Of a stretch of DNA of 64,000 nt, positions 44,318 through 55,800 are shown piece after piece (position 1 is the stretch's first letter; each line of letters starts with the position of its first letter). The notes below the pieces were generated by a model. It was not told the DNA's origin, made no database searches, and saw only the letters and a list, made by a program, of their open reading frames with translations. Origin of the DNA: Simkaniaceae bacterium (GTDB taxonomy: Bacteria > Chlamydiota > Chlamydiia > Chlamydiales > JACRBE01). A program made the position numbers and the translations under genes. The stretch spans positions 1 through 64,000 of the forward strand of contig JALEGI010000003.1 of the NCBI GenBank assembly GCA_022763045.1. Direction: 5' to 3'.

Positions 44318-45696
44318 TAACACTCCACATTTCCAACTGATACGGCAAGCCCTCCAATGGAGGTCTCTTTAAATTTGTGATGCATCTGCTCGCCCGTTTC
44401 ACGCATGGCAGCAATCACCTCGTCTAGTCTAACTTTGTACTCGCCTTGAGTTTTAAGAGCAAGTCTTGAGGCATTGATCGCCTTGAGTGCGCCCATTGTA
44501 TTGCGCTCGATACAGGGAATTTGAACAAGACCGCCAACTGGATCACATGTAAGCCCTAGATGATGCTCCATTGCTATCTCTGCAGCATTTTCAATCTGCT
44601 CATTGGTCCCTCCAAGCGCTGCTGTTAAACCTCCTGCTGCCATTGAGGCGGCAACACCTACCTCTCCTTGACATCCCATTTCGGCCGCTGAGAGAGAAGC
44701 GCCAGCTTTGAAAAGAGAGCCGATTGCAGTTGCTGTTAAAAAAAAGCGAATGACCCCCTCGCGCTTGTACTGAGAAACAAACTTTTCATAATAGTGCAAG
44801 ACAGCCGGAATAACCCCAGCAGCCCCATTAGTTGGAGATGTAACCACGCGATGACCTGCCGCATTTTCCTCATTTACCGCAAGTGCGTAGAGTGAAACCC
44901 AATCAAAAATTTGCGCCGGATCTTGTGAGCGCGAGCGCTTCAAAGAGCGGAAGAGCTCAGGTGCGCGCCGCTTCACATTCAGCCCACCAGGCAATATGCC
45001 CTCTGTTGCAAGCCCCCTTTCAACACTCTCTTTCATCACACTCCAAATGCCCCAGATGCCTTTACGCACACTCGATTCCATGTCAAAGGCCATTTCGTTT
45101 TCAAGGACGACCTCCCAAATCATCTTGCCTGTATTTTTACAGTGTTTAGAAAGTTCGGCATAGGTTGAATACGGAAATGGTACAATAAAATCCGTCGAGC
45201 CCTCTTTTCTTACCTGCTTTACCTCTTGATGCGAGAGAATAAACCCTCCACCTGTCGAGTAATAAACCTCTTTGTGCAAGGTGCTACCCGTCTCAGACTT
45301 TGCGGTGAAACGCATTGCATTGGAATGGTAGGGTAGCCTCTTGCCCTTTTCAAAAATCATGTGTTGGGTAAGGTTAAAAGCGATCTCTTTTTCACCAAGC
45401 AGTTGGAGCTTTTTTGCATTTTCGATCGCATCGACAATCCCCATAATCCTAGAAATTGGGACATTTTCTGGAGAGTGGCCTTCAAACCCAAGTAAAAGAG
45501 CGCGATCGGTTCCATGACCATGGCCCGTCATCGCAAGAGACCCAAAGAGCTCAACAACAAGCGTTTGCGTCTGATGTAGCTTCCCAAGATTCTTAAGCTT
45601 AAGAAGAAAGGATTTAGCAGCTCGCATCGGCCCCACTGTGTGGGAGCTAGATGGACCAATTCCGATAGAAAAAAGATCAAAAAGACTAGTAGACAT
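44317..45696 (-). CDS. sdaA: L-serine dehydratase, single-chain Fe-S type
   Basis: 459 residues. N-terminal SIGIGPSSSHTVGPM beta-domain and C-terminal alpha-domain with conserved Cys in MGCQGEVGVA, LTCDPVGG and IPCIERN, the three ligands of the [4Fe-4S] cluster. It converts L-serine to pyruvate and ammonia in the cytoplasm. The neighbouring pfp is coupled through TAATG. Serine catabolism can supply pyruvate to an organism with limited sugar uptake. Everything looks complete. Confidence 0.95.
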   Translation of the reverse strand: MSTSLFDLFSIGIGPSSSHTVGPMRAAKSFLLKLKNLGKLHQTQTLVVELFGSLAMTGHGHGTDRALLLGFEGHSPENVPISRIMGIVDAIENAKKLQLLGEKEIAFNLTQHMIFEKGKRLPYHSNAMRFTAKSETGSTLHKEVYYSTGGGFILSHQEVKQVRKEGSTDFIVPFPYSTYAELSKHCKNTGKMIWEVVLENEMAFDMESSVRKGIWGIWSVMKESVERGLATEGILPGGLNVKRRAPELFRSLKRSRSQDPAQIFDWVSLYALAVNEENAAGHRVVTSPTNGAAGVIPAVLHYYEKFVSQYKREGVIRFFLTATAIGSLFKAGASLSAAEMGCQGEVGVAASMAAGGLTAALGGTNEQIENAAEIAMEHHLGLTCDPVGGLVQIPCIERNTMGALKAINASRLALKTQGEYKVRLDEVIAAMRETGEQMHHKFKETSIGGLAVSVGNVEC

Positions 45697-45852
45697 TAGA
45701 TTACTTAATTATCACAAAGCAAACATCATACGAAATCCTTCACTCTTCTGTAAATCATTTTTCTAGACAAAGAACGTTAATAATTTTTTTTAATTTTTGA
45801 GATTTAACACTAAAACATATATACTTGTATATAAACATTAAATTTTAGAACT

Positions 45853-46755
45853 ATGTCAGTTACTTCGTCATATAACAGCGCTGTGGAGGCTTTAGAGCAG
45901 CAGCTCAAAGCAACCTCATTGCACCAAGCTCTTGGCGTTGAAGTAAAGGCGACTCTTCCAAATATTCTTGATGCACATCAAAGATTGCATGAACAGGTGT
46001 CTGAGCTCTCAGAAGTAGCTGATACATCCTTTCTACAGTCACGGACAACTGAGCTATACACTCAATGCTACGAGCGTTATGTCATGAAAGACCTTTCCGA
46101 GAAGTTAGCAGAAACTCCTACGACCTCCATTCCAACCTACGCGTATGTCCTTAGAACATATCAAAACTTCCCCCTCTTTTTGAAAAATATCATTACAAGC
46201 AGTTTTGGTGATTATGCGCGCAGTGAAGTCCTAACCCCTCTTGCCGCTGAGGTCACCTCGAAAGACTCAGTCGCTGAAAAAGTAAAAGCTGCTTTTGAAT
46301 TAATAAAGCCCTACCGCGTAGACAACTTGATTGTAGCCCTACTCCGGGAAAGTATTAGCTCCATCATAGAGAAACCAATTACAATCCATGATTTTCAAGA
46401 GGCCGGAATACCTACTGAAGATTTAGTATTTTTCTTCAAACAACATGCCGCACCTACTGAAACTAATGCAGCAGATACACCGTACGAATCAATCTCTTTT
46501 TACAACAGGGTTTTTTCAAACGACCCTATTGATTCAGAGCTACCTAAACCAATTGGAATACTAGCGCCAGCCACCCCAGTTCCAGAAAGCGATATTCGTT
46601 CGAGCAGAAGATCAACTGCAGCCACTCGTGGGAAACCCTCTCCTGACCTTAGACCTAAGACAGCACCTAGTAAAATAGAAGAATTTTCCCCGCTACCCTC
46701 CCCTCGGATGACCCGTTGCACTTCAACTGGCCGTCTTAACATAAAACCCCTTTAG
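45853..46755 (+). CDS. Hypothetical protein with helical body and basic Ser/Pro-rich tail; effector candidate
   Basis: 300 residues. Residues 1-210 are predicted alpha-helical; residues about 230-300 are disordered and rich in Ser, Pro, Arg and Thr, with motifs such as RSSRRSTAAT and PSPRMTRCTSTGR that resemble basophilic kinase sites. No signal peptide or membrane span. The upstream region is AT-rich with TATAAA, but I see no clear -35. It is isolated between sdaA (divergent) and pyrG. The tail resembles the insertion in DUB candidate 2 in composition. Function unknown. Confidence 0.8.
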   Translation: MSVTSSYNSAVEALEQQLKATSLHQALGVEVKATLPNILDAHQRLHEQVSELSEVADTSFLQSRTTELYTQCYERYVMKDLSEKLAETPTTSIPTYAYVLRTYQNFPLFLKNIITSSFGDYARSEVLTPLAAEVTSKDSVAEKVKAAFELIKPYRVDNLIVALLRESISSIIEKPITIHDFQEAGIPTEDLVFFFKQHAAPTETNAADTPYESISFYNRVFSNDPIDSELPKPIGILAPATPVPESDIRSSRRSTAATRGKPSPDLRPKTAPSKIEEFSPLPSPRMTRCTSTGRLNIKPL

Positions 46756-46769
46756 CACCAATTTCTTGA

Positions 46770-48825
<2,056 letters not shown>

Positions 48826-48869
48826 CTCGGCCCACATCAACCACTTACGTAAATCCAGTTTGTAAGAGA

Positions 48870-48897
48870 TTGATTTTCTGCAAGATACACTTAATTA
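48870..48897 (+). promoter_or_regulatory. Promoter candidate for zwf-opcA-pgl
   Basis: TTGATT (48870-48875) and TAATTA (48892-48897), spacer 16. The leader also holds AAGAGG followed by a seven-codon frame that starts at an ATG near 48927 and stops before zwf; its meaning is unclear. Confidence 0.35.
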
Positions 48898-49001
48898 CAC
48901 TCTTTTTTTGAACCTAAGAGGTTGTCATGAGCCGATTAAAAAAATGTTGAGTGAAATAGGCAAAAGGGACATATTAAGCTATTATTTGAAAAAGGTGGAA
49001 T

Positions 49002-50531
49002 ATGGAAGAAAATCCCTTTCAGGAAATCGGTCATGGCGATCGAACCGTCAAACCGTGTATTTTAGTCATTTTTGGGGCAACTGGCGACTTAACTGCGCGT
49101 AAGCTAGTACCTGCGATTTACAACCTGAAACGGGAGGGCCAACTCCCCTCACATTTTGCCTGCGTTGGGTTTGCTCGTAGAGAAAAGACCCACGATCAAT
49201 TCCGCGACGAGATGGAAAAGGGCATTAACAGCTTCTCGCGCGTTAAACCTGTAGACAAAGATCTTTGGAGTAACTTTCATGAGCAGCTCTACTACCACCA
49301 AAGCGAGTTTAGCGAAGATGATGGCTATCAGAGTTTAAAGAAATTTCTTGAAGAGCTCGATGAAAAGCTAGGGACCCAAGGAAATCGCGTTTTTTATCTC
49401 TCCACTCAGCCAAGTTTTTTTCCAACAATTATCGAAAAGTTGAAGAAAAATGGGCTGATTTACAACACAGATGATGAGCGCTTCTCGCGCGTCATTATCG
49501 AAAAGCCCTTTGGGCATAATCTGACCTCTGCAAAGGAGTTGCAAACAGATCTGATGCAACACCTCGATGAACAGCAGCTCTACCGTATTGACCACTATCT
49601 TGGAAAGGAGACGGTGCAAAATCTCCTTGTTTTCCGCTTTGGGAATTCTCTTTTCGAGAATATGTGGAACAATCGGTATATCGATCATGTTCAAATCACC
49701 GTTGCTGAAAATATTGGCATCGGTACCCGTGGAAGGTTTTACGAAGAATCGGGCCTTTTGCGAGACATTATCCAAAACCATATGATGCAACTTCTCAGTT
49801 TAGTTGCGATGGAGCCTCCAGTAAATTTGACTGCTGAGGCAATTCGCGATGAGAAGGTAAAAGTCCTTCAAAGCATCTCTCCATTCAATGAAAAGACCTT
49901 TGAGTCCCACGCGGTACGGGGCCAATATGGTCCTGGATTTATTGAAGGTGAGGCTTGCAAGGGATATCGCGAGGAAGAAAATGTCGATCCAAAATCGCAG
50001 ATTGAAACCTATGCGGCTCTGAAGCTCTACGTGCAAAACTGGCGTTGGGCTGGCGTTCCTTTCTACTTACGTGGAGCTAAAAGAATGCCTAAGCGGGTGA
50101 CTGAAATTTCCGTGCGTTTTAAAGATGCTCCGGGTATTCTCTTCCACCAGCCAGGGCAAAAAAACCGACCTAACGTTTTGGCAATTCGAATTCAGCCAAA
50201 TGAGGGAATTGCCCTGAGAATGAACTGTAAAGTTCCAGGCCCCTCTAGCCCCATTCAACCCGTAACAATGGATTTTCGCTACGGACAATTTTTTGGGATG
50301 GCGCCACCAGAGGCCTACGAACGATTGATTTGTGACTGTATGATTGGCGACAATACTCTCTTTACGCGAGAAGATGAAGTATTCAACTCTTGGCGGATTT
50401 TATCTCCCCTACTCGAATATTGGGAAAACAATGTCCCAGACGACTTCCCCAACTACCAGGCAGGAACTTGGGGCCCTGAGTCTGCGGTTGAACTACTTGC
50501 ACGCCACAAGAGAAAATGGAGGCTACTGTGA
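49002..50531 (+). CDS. zwf: Glucose-6-phosphate 1-dehydrogenase
   Basis: 509 residues. NADP-binding IFGATGDLTARKLVPA and the catalytic RIDHYLGKE (His198) are intact, as is the EKPFGH segment. It begins the oxidative pentose phosphate branch, giving NADPH. AGGTGG precedes the ATG. The next gene opcA overlaps its stop as GTGA, and pgl follows, so all three enzymes or assembly factors of this branch are in one operon. Confidence 0.97.
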   Translation: MEENPFQEIGHGDRTVKPCILVIFGATGDLTARKLVPAIYNLKREGQLPSHFACVGFARREKTHDQFRDEMEKGINSFSRVKPVDKDLWSNFHEQLYYHQSEFSEDDGYQSLKKFLEELDEKLGTQGNRVFYLSTQPSFFPTIIEKLKKNGLIYNTDDERFSRVIIEKPFGHNLTSAKELQTDLMQHLDEQQLYRIDHYLGKETVQNLLVFRFGNSLFENMWNNRYIDHVQITVAENIGIGTRGRFYEESGLLRDIIQNHMMQLLSLVAMEPPVNLTAEAIRDEKVKVLQSISPFNEKTFESHAVRGQYGPGFIEGEACKGYREEENVDPKSQIETYAALKLYVQNWRWAGVPFYLRGAKRMPKRVTEISVRFKDAPGILFHQPGQKNRPNVLAIRIQPNEGIALRMNCKVPGPSSPIQPVTMDFRYGQFFGMAPPEAYERLICDCMIGDNTLFTREDEVFNSWRILSPLLEYWENNVPDDFPNYQAGTWGPESAVELLARHKRKWRLL

Positions 50532-51598
50532 CATCAAAAATGGTTGTTCACCCTGCTGAAATTGAGGAGAAACTCGTCTCCATTTGGGATGAGATGCAGG
50601 GCTCGGGAAAGATGCGCGCTTGCCTGTTTAACCTAGTGATCTATTCAAAAAAAGATCAGCGGGCTGCCTATCTTCAAAAGGTTGCCCAAAGTATCATTCA
50701 AAAGTTTCCCTCGCGGATTCTCTTCATTACTGAAGACACGGACAAAAGCGAGGGCAACCTCGTGTCGAGTGTCTCTGTCCTCAATGCTGAAGAACAAATC
50801 TATTGCGACTGGATTGATATTGAGGTCAGCGGCGATTTTCACAACCGCGTTCCATTTGTGATTCTCCCCCACCTTCTGCCTGATCTACCAATTTATCTTG
50901 TTTGGGGTGGCGACCCCTGCTCTATTGACCCAGTAACTTTAAAAATCGAAAAGTTTGCCTCCAGAACGATTTTTGACTCGGAGACCTCTTGCGACATGTC
51001 GGCGTTTGCTAAAGCGACCCTTGAGCATCAGAAAAAAACTGGCTGTGATATTGCCGATCTAAACTGGGCAAGAATTGAGAGCTGGCGCCATCTTTTCGCC
51101 TCACTTTTCTATAATGGGCAAAAGCGCTCAGAGCTTGCAACTGCAAAGAAGATTATTATTCAGTACAACTCAAGAGAGACAGACTTTTTCTGTCATACGA
51201 AGACCCAAGCCATCTATCTTTCCACATGGCTTGCAACAATCTTGGGCTGGCAATTTTCAAACAAATCTGAAAGTGGCAAGGATTTAACTCTCACATTTGG
51301 TGAGGTCGAAGTGGTAATTACACCCGATCTATATGACTCTCTTCCCCCGGGACGCATCCTATCTGTTGAAGTGCAGTTCAATGAAAATGATAAACTCAAG
51401 CTACATAGGCAAAAAGATGCTCCCCACCAAGTCGATATCGAGACGTGTGAAAAGGATGTCTGTAAAATCGCCTCAAGAATCATTTTTGAAAAAGAGAGCT
51501 CAGGATCATCGCTTGTCAATGAAGTGTGTCACCCTGGAACCTCAAGCCACTACCTACGCGTTCTTGAAATGCTACTTTTGATGGAGCTTGATAAATAA
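50528..51598 (+). CDS. opcA: OpcA-like glucose-6-phosphate dehydrogenase assembly protein
   Basis: 356 residues from GTG 50528, chosen because GGAGG lies 5 nt upstream and the start overlaps the zwf stop as GTGA; an ATG at 50516 is the alternative. The ILPHLLPDLPIYLVWGGDPC and RTIFDSE segments match OpcA, the redox-sensitive activator of G6PDH known from cyanobacteria and actinobacteria. It sits exactly between zwf and pgl. In C. trachomatis these two genes are adjacent, so opcA is an insertion or ancestral retention in this lineage. It has several Cys (for example RACLF, PCSID), as OpcA redox control requires. Confidence 0.88.
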   Translation: MTSKMVVHPAEIEEKLVSIWDEMQGSGKMRACLFNLVIYSKKDQRAAYLQKVAQSIIQKFPSRILFITEDTDKSEGNLVSSVSVLNAEEQIYCDWIDIEVSGDFHNRVPFVILPHLLPDLPIYLVWGGDPCSIDPVTLKIEKFASRTIFDSETSCDMSAFAKATLEHQKKTGCDIADLNWARIESWRHLFASLFYNGQKRSELATAKKIIIQYNSRETDFFCHTKTQAIYLSTWLATILGWQFSNKSESGKDLTLTFGEVEVVITPDLYDSLPPGRILSVEVQFNENDKLKLHRQKDAPHQVDIETCEKDVCKIASRIIFEKESSGSSLVNEVCHPGTSSHYLRVLEMLLLMELDK

Positions 51599-51600
51599 GT

Positions 51601-52338
51601 ATGGAAAAACAAATCGATGAAAGGCGCGTCCTCTCTGTCCCAGGTGATCTAGAAGCAACACTCAAATTTTGCGTTGAGCATTTTATACAGTGCGCAAAGC
51701 TCTCTATCGCAAATCACGACCATTTTTATGTCGCTCTCTCCGGAGGATCTACTCCCAAAGAGATTTTCAAACGCCTAAGTTCAGATAAGTATAAAGAGCA
51801 ACTTGATTGGACAAAAGTCCATCTATTTTGGAGCGATGAACGCTGCGTTGCCCCAGACCACAAAGATAGCAACTATAAAATGGCAATGGATGCGGGTCTT
51901 GGGACTTTGAATATTCCCGAAGAGAATATACACCGCATGGTTGGGGAAAGAGATGCTCAAGAGGGAGCTAAGAACTACGAGGAGACCATCTCTTCGGTTC
52001 TAGGTTCACGCCCCTTTGACCTTGTCATGTTAGGTATGGGCGATGATGGGCATACAGCCTCTCTCTTTCCTGGAACTGAGGCGTTAAAAGAGACTGAGCG
52101 CAAGGTTGTCGCAAATTTCGTCCCCCAAAAAGAGACTTGGCGCCTAACGATGACTCAGCCCTTCATCAATACGGCTAACCACATTGTTTTCTATGTGATG
52201 GGTGATAAAAAGCAAGAGATGCTTAAAGAGGTCTTGAGCGGTGGCGACTACCCATCTGCTCATATTGGCTCAGCAAAACACAAAGCTCTTTGGATCGCCG
52301 ATCATGCAGCGGCTACACTTCTTGGAAGCGCGGCCTGA
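51601..52338 (+). CDS. pgl: 6-phosphogluconolactonase (DevB)
   Basis: 245 residues. ALSGGSTPKEIFKRL, LFWSDERCVAPD and MLGMGDDGHTASLFPG are the three signature segments of Pgl/DevB. It hydrolyses 6-phosphogluconolactone, the step after zwf. It starts 2 bp after opcA. The 3' end overlaps the unknown on the other strand by 37 bp. Confidence 0.96.
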   Translation: MEKQIDERRVLSVPGDLEATLKFCVEHFIQCAKLSIANHDHFYVALSGGSTPKEIFKRLSSDKYKEQLDWTKVHLFWSDERCVAPDHKDSNYKMAMDAGLGTLNIPEENIHRMVGERDAQEGAKNYEETISSVLGSRPFDLVMLGMGDDGHTASLFPGTEALKETERKVVANFVPQKETWRLTMTQPFINTANHIVFYVMGDKKQEMLKEVLSGGDYPSAHIGSAKHKALWIADHAAATLLGSAA

Positions 52339-53402
52339 TAATCTGCTCGAATTGCCAAATACATGCCTCTTTTCAATGAGAGATACATCCCTTTTTGAGG
52401 AAACCCACGTCCCTTGAAATATCCGCCCACCTCAAGAATGACAGTTTCATCGAATTCATACTTAACATCACTGTCCTTTCTCGACCCAACCATGCGCTTT
52501 GCGACTAAAGAACTCAATGACAACCCAGGTAAATAATTAAGATGTCCCGTTCCATCCCAGTGCGTCAAATGGAAGAGAGGAAAAGCAGAAGCAGCAGCAA
52601 TCCCCTGAGCGCGCAAATAAATCTCTACAAAAAATGGCTTTTTGCGAAAAACAACAGAGCATAACTCCGTCGTATTTCTTGTTACAATTGATATACGTCT
52701 ATTTAAGACAGATGAAAGCCGGCACCCACAAGCAATACCTTCGGGGAAAAATGTTCCTTGATGAACCTGTCCATTTCGCATCGCGTACTGACCAACGAAG
52801 ACTCCTGTTTCTGGATTGACAATTGCACCCATAACGTCTGATATCTTTCCAATATGGCGTCCCCCAGTATCATCACCTAACACAATATGATTGGCGTTTA
52901 AATATAGCGGTCTTTGAATGCGGGTATATCTAAAAACAAGATTTAGGGCTTGAGTTAAAAAACTATTGATCGATGTCGCAGCTTCATAAGCATAATTGTG
53001 AAAAGCAGAAGTGCCAGGGTCTGCTACTGCATTCAATCGCTCTTGTAAAATCTGATAAAGATAGCGACAAAAGAGCTCATTTCCTACAGGCCTCAAATCG
53101 CAACTAAGAAGCTCATTTGAAACAGCCTTCAACACACCCTGAGTTTTTCTATCCGTAGTGCTTAGAGAGCGCGTTTTTGCAGCACGAAGTGCGCGGAACT
53201 GCCTATGTGTAAGAGCCCTTGGCTTACAGGGAAGCGTACTCTGATCAAATGCTGGAGAGTGGCAGCCGCCCTCAAACATAGGCTCAGGATCACTAGCCTC
53301 GCTATCTGTCCAGAACTCTTTGGGTGGAGGTGAAACACACATTTCATCTTCACTATCACTACTGTCTGTAGCCCAAAAGCGTGAACGAGTTACTGCATCC
53401 AT
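52302..53402 (-). CDS. Hypothetical protein with acidic Ser/Asp N-terminus; effector candidate
   Basis: 366 residues with GAGGAAAG before the ATG. Residues about 10-50 are disordered and acidic, with SDSSDSEDE and DSEASDPEP runs that look like casein-kinase-2 sites of eukaryotic proteins. A folded alpha/beta domain follows (about 90-340), including IVLGDDTGGRH and THWDGTGHLNYLPG; the latter vaguely recalls the His box of a cysteine protease, but I cannot identify a matching Cys box. No signal peptide. I do not assign a family. Its 3' end overlaps pgl by 37 bp. Confidence 0.82.
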   Translation of the reverse strand: MDAVTRSRFWATDSSDSEDEMCVSPPPKEFWTDSEASDPEPMFEGGCHSPAFDQSTLPCKPRALTHRQFRALRAAKTRSLSTTDRKTQGVLKAVSNELLSCDLRPVGNELFCRYLYQILQERLNAVADPGTSAFHNYAYEAATSINSFLTQALNLVFRYTRIQRPLYLNANHIVLGDDTGGRHIGKISDVMGAIVNPETGVFVGQYAMRNGQVHQGTFFPEGIACGCRLSSVLNRRISIVTRNTTELCSVVFRKKPFFVEIYLRAQGIAAASAFPLFHLTHWDGTGHLNYLPGLSLSSLVAKRMVGSRKDSDVKYEFDETVILEVGGYFKGRGFPQKGMYLSLKRGMYLAIRADYQAALPRSVAAA

Positions 53403-53444
53403 AGATCTTTCCTCAAAAATAGGTTGGAAAGTCTATAGCAGTGG

Positions 53445-53918
53445 CTATTTAACGTAAACCTTGATCATTTTCTGCTCTTTGACAGGCTTGTCGCGAAAGT
53501 CCGTTTCAATAACCTCAAGCTTCTTCACAATATCAAAGCCCTTTGTCACTTCGCCAAAAATTGTATGGTTTTTGTGCAGCCAAGGGGTTTCAACAGTCGT
53601 GATGAAAAACTGGGAGCCATTTGTAGCCGGTCCAGAGTTTGCCATCGCCAAGATTCCAGGCTTGTCGAACTTCACGTGATCGTGAACTTCGTCTTCGAAG
53701 GGTTTGCCCCAAATCGATTCACCATCGGTGCCTGTTCCTGTCGGATCTCCACCTTGGATCATGAAGTCTTTAATGATACGGTGGAAGACGATTCCATCGT
53801 AGTAGCCCTTTTTTGCGAGCTTAACCATGTTTTCGCACGCCTTTGGTGCAACTTCTGGCTTCAAGGTGACTTCAAAATTACCTTGAGTTGTCTCAAAAAT
53901 AAGTGTTGGATTTTTCAT
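53445..53918 (-). CDS. ppiB: Cyclophilin-type peptidyl-prolyl isomerase
   Basis: 157 residues, single cyclophilin domain. FHRIIKDFMIQGGDPTGTG, LAMANSGPATNGSQFFIT and HTIFGEV include the catalytic Arg and the binding pocket residues. No signal peptide, so it is the cytoplasmic PpiB-type enzyme. Length is normal. It lies between two unrelated minus-strand genes. Confidence 0.96.
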   Translation of the reverse strand: MKNPTLIFETTQGNFEVTLKPEVAPKACENMVKLAKKGYYDGIVFHRIIKDFMIQGGDPTGTGTDGESIWGKPFEDEVHDHVKFDKPGILAMANSGPATNGSQFFITTVETPWLHKNHTIFGEVTKGFDIVKKLEVIETDFRDKPVKEQKMIKVYVK

Positions 53919-53942
53919 ACCTAAAGTCTAACACAGAGTGAA

Positions 53943-54710
53943 TTAGAGGTCAATTTCAGGGGCTTTTGGAGCTGAAAATCCATCTTCAACATGTATTAGC
54001 TCCCACCGTCTAAAATTTGTTTTGCGATCGAAGAGAAAAGTTGTGTCGAGCCAAAGATTGAGAAAATCGGCTCCAAATTCTGCCGCCCCCTCCTTAGCTG
54101 CTGCTGCATACCCCCTGACAGGAAGTATATCTTGGTCTGAATCCTTTACATAGAAGGTATAGGCAATTTCTAGATTCATCTCGCTTTTAGAAATAGCTGC
54201 TTTCCAGCCCAAAACAGGAATCGAAACAAGCTCATAGGTAAATTCCCGCTTCATCAGCTCAATGAGCTCCTCTTTGGTAACATCAATTAAAATTCCATTG
54301 GTGATATCTGCAAAATTGCCTGTCAAATTGAGATTAAGCATAGCGCGCTCATTGCCTCTCTTCATCGGCCCCCACCGCTCAGAATGAATCGGCAAAACAG
54401 CGTGGTTAAAAAGACGCATCACCCCAAATCCAAGCGCAGGACGATAGGTCTCCATCACGTCAGGCTTTAGTGTTTTTAGGGCAGATTCTCTACTCAGCAA
54501 AGAGCCATAGGAAAAAATTTTGATGCGCTCATTTCCGTCAAAAAGTTGATCTAGATCACTCGGTGGTGTAATATAGGCCTGCTCGCTAAGACGCTCAGCA
54601 GACAACACCATCTGCTCCTCGCGCTCTTGACTCCAAGGTCTAGGTGTATCCTTAACCCTTGGTCGGGCCCCTTTCATTAGGGAAAGTGAATCAATAAGTA
54701 ATTTATTCAT
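53943..54710 (-). CDS. Gamma-glutamylcyclotransferase-fold protein
   Basis: 255 residues. The FSYGSLLSRESAL segment matches the GGCT substrate-binding YGSL loop, and REFTYELVSIP contains the Glu expected as catalytic acid/base in GGCT-like proteins. An N-terminal extension of about 60 polar residues is extra. GGCT enzymes release 5-oxoproline from gamma-glutamyl peptides such as glutathione breakdown products, which fits gshF in this window. The fold assignment is probable, the substrate is inferred. Divergent from the SprT-like gene across 20 bp. Confidence 0.75.
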   Translation of the reverse strand: MNKLLIDSLSLMKGARPRVKDTPRPWSQEREEQMVLSAERLSEQAYITPPSDLDQLFDGNERIKIFSYGSLLSRESALKTLKPDVMETYRPALGFGVMRLFNHAVLPIHSERWGPMKRGNERAMLNLNLTGNFADITNGILIDVTKEELIELMKREFTYELVSIPVLGWKAAISKSEMNLEIAYTFYVKDSDQDILPVRGYAAAAKEGAAEFGADFLNLWLDTTFLFDRKTNFRRWELIHVEDGFSAPKAPEIDL

Positions 54711-54730
54711 AACACCATTATAACAAATTT

Positions 54731-55738
54731 ATGCATAAAATTCTACATAGTAAGACACTCATTGCTTTTCGCAAATACCTGGCAATGAACGCGATAAAAA
54801 TACTTAGCTTTGAAATGTCATGCCGTATTAGCAGAAAAAGATTCACTAGAAACAACTACTCTTACCCATTGAATATTAACGTTTTCGAGCATAAAACGAA
54901 GCTTGGTTACTTTAATAGCGATCTTTTAGAAATCGGAATCAATAAGGGCCTGGTAGACCACGAAGAGCTCTGCTTAAACGTTTTGCGCCACGAACTTGTG
55001 CACTACTTAGTGCATATCGATTTTGGCGATGTTGAGCCACACGGAGTGGAGTTTAAGCAAATGTGCCAAGAGCTCGGCTACGGCCCAGAAATACATCTTG
55101 CAAGCACTCCCCTGATGCCAACATCTCAGGAGACTCCCACCCTGTTGCGAAAGATCGAAAAGCTCTTTGCTCTCTCTGAGAGTGCCAACTCAAATGAGTC
55201 TGCCTCAGCTCTACTGAAGGCAAATGAGCTGCTAGAAAGACATGGTCTCTCCAGGCAAGATCCTCATGAAATTGTCCTGCATCGCTCGCTCAATTACAGA
55301 CAAGGTGGTGCAAAAATCGAATCAATTGCAGAGATCCTGCGGGCCTTCCGCGTTGAAACGGTGATTAATCACGGAAGAAACTCGGTCTATCTTGAAATCC
55401 TTGGCTCCGAGCAGGATGTCCAAAATGCCGACTATGTCGCAGCTTTTCTCGATAAAGAGATGGAGCGGCTCTGGAACAGGGAGACAGACCTCAAGGGGAA
55501 GCGCTCTAAAAACGCCTTTTTTAGAGGACTTGCACAAGGCTATTTAAAAGAATTGCCTAAAGAGCGCGGGCTTATTCCAACCCATGCGCATCTAGTTTCC
55601 CTCGCCTATCCAAGACTTGGTAAACGAGTCAAGAGCTTTACCACCTGTGAAAATGCTGAAAAAGCAGGCAAGAAAGCAGGGGCTGATCTTTCCATTCGAA
55701 AACCCGTAGGCACTCGCCCTCCGCACCTTCTAAATTAA
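54731..55738 (+). CDS. SprT-like metalloprotease with DUF2786-like domain
   Basis: 335 residues. A SprT-type zinc motif H87-ELV-H91 (HELVHYLVH) with a third His a little further on, followed by a DUF2786-like domain (about 130-330, KIEKLFALSESANSNESASALLKA and later KAGKKAG). DUF2786 domains often accompany SprT-like or phage-type proteins. Function in DNA or protein quality control is possible by analogy to SPRTN. There is no Shine-Dalgarno; TATAAC 12 bp upstream suggests a very short or absent leader. Confidence 0.85.
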   Translation: MHKILHSKTLIAFRKYLAMNAIKILSFEMSCRISRKRFTRNNYSYPLNINVFEHKTKLGYFNSDLLEIGINKGLVDHEELCLNVLRHELVHYLVHIDFGDVEPHGVEFKQMCQELGYGPEIHLASTPLMPTSQETPTLLRKIEKLFALSESANSNESASALLKANELLERHGLSRQDPHEIVLHRSLNYRQGGAKIESIAEILRAFRVETVINHGRNSVYLEILGSEQDVQNADYVAAFLDKEMERLWNRETDLKGKRSKNAFFRGLAQGYLKELPKERGLIPTHAHLVSLAYPRLGKRVKSFTTCENAEKAGKKAGADLSIRKPVGTRPPHLLN

Positions 55739-55800
55739 GAGAACAAAAAGCCTCAACCCGCCTACTTTCTTAAAATCTTTGAATATGCAACTATGCGGAT

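Noticed and set aside
48908-49102. 64-residue frame overlapping the zwf leader and start
   Set aside because: Low-quality composition, overlaps the conserved zwf N-terminus in another frame; probably a shadow.
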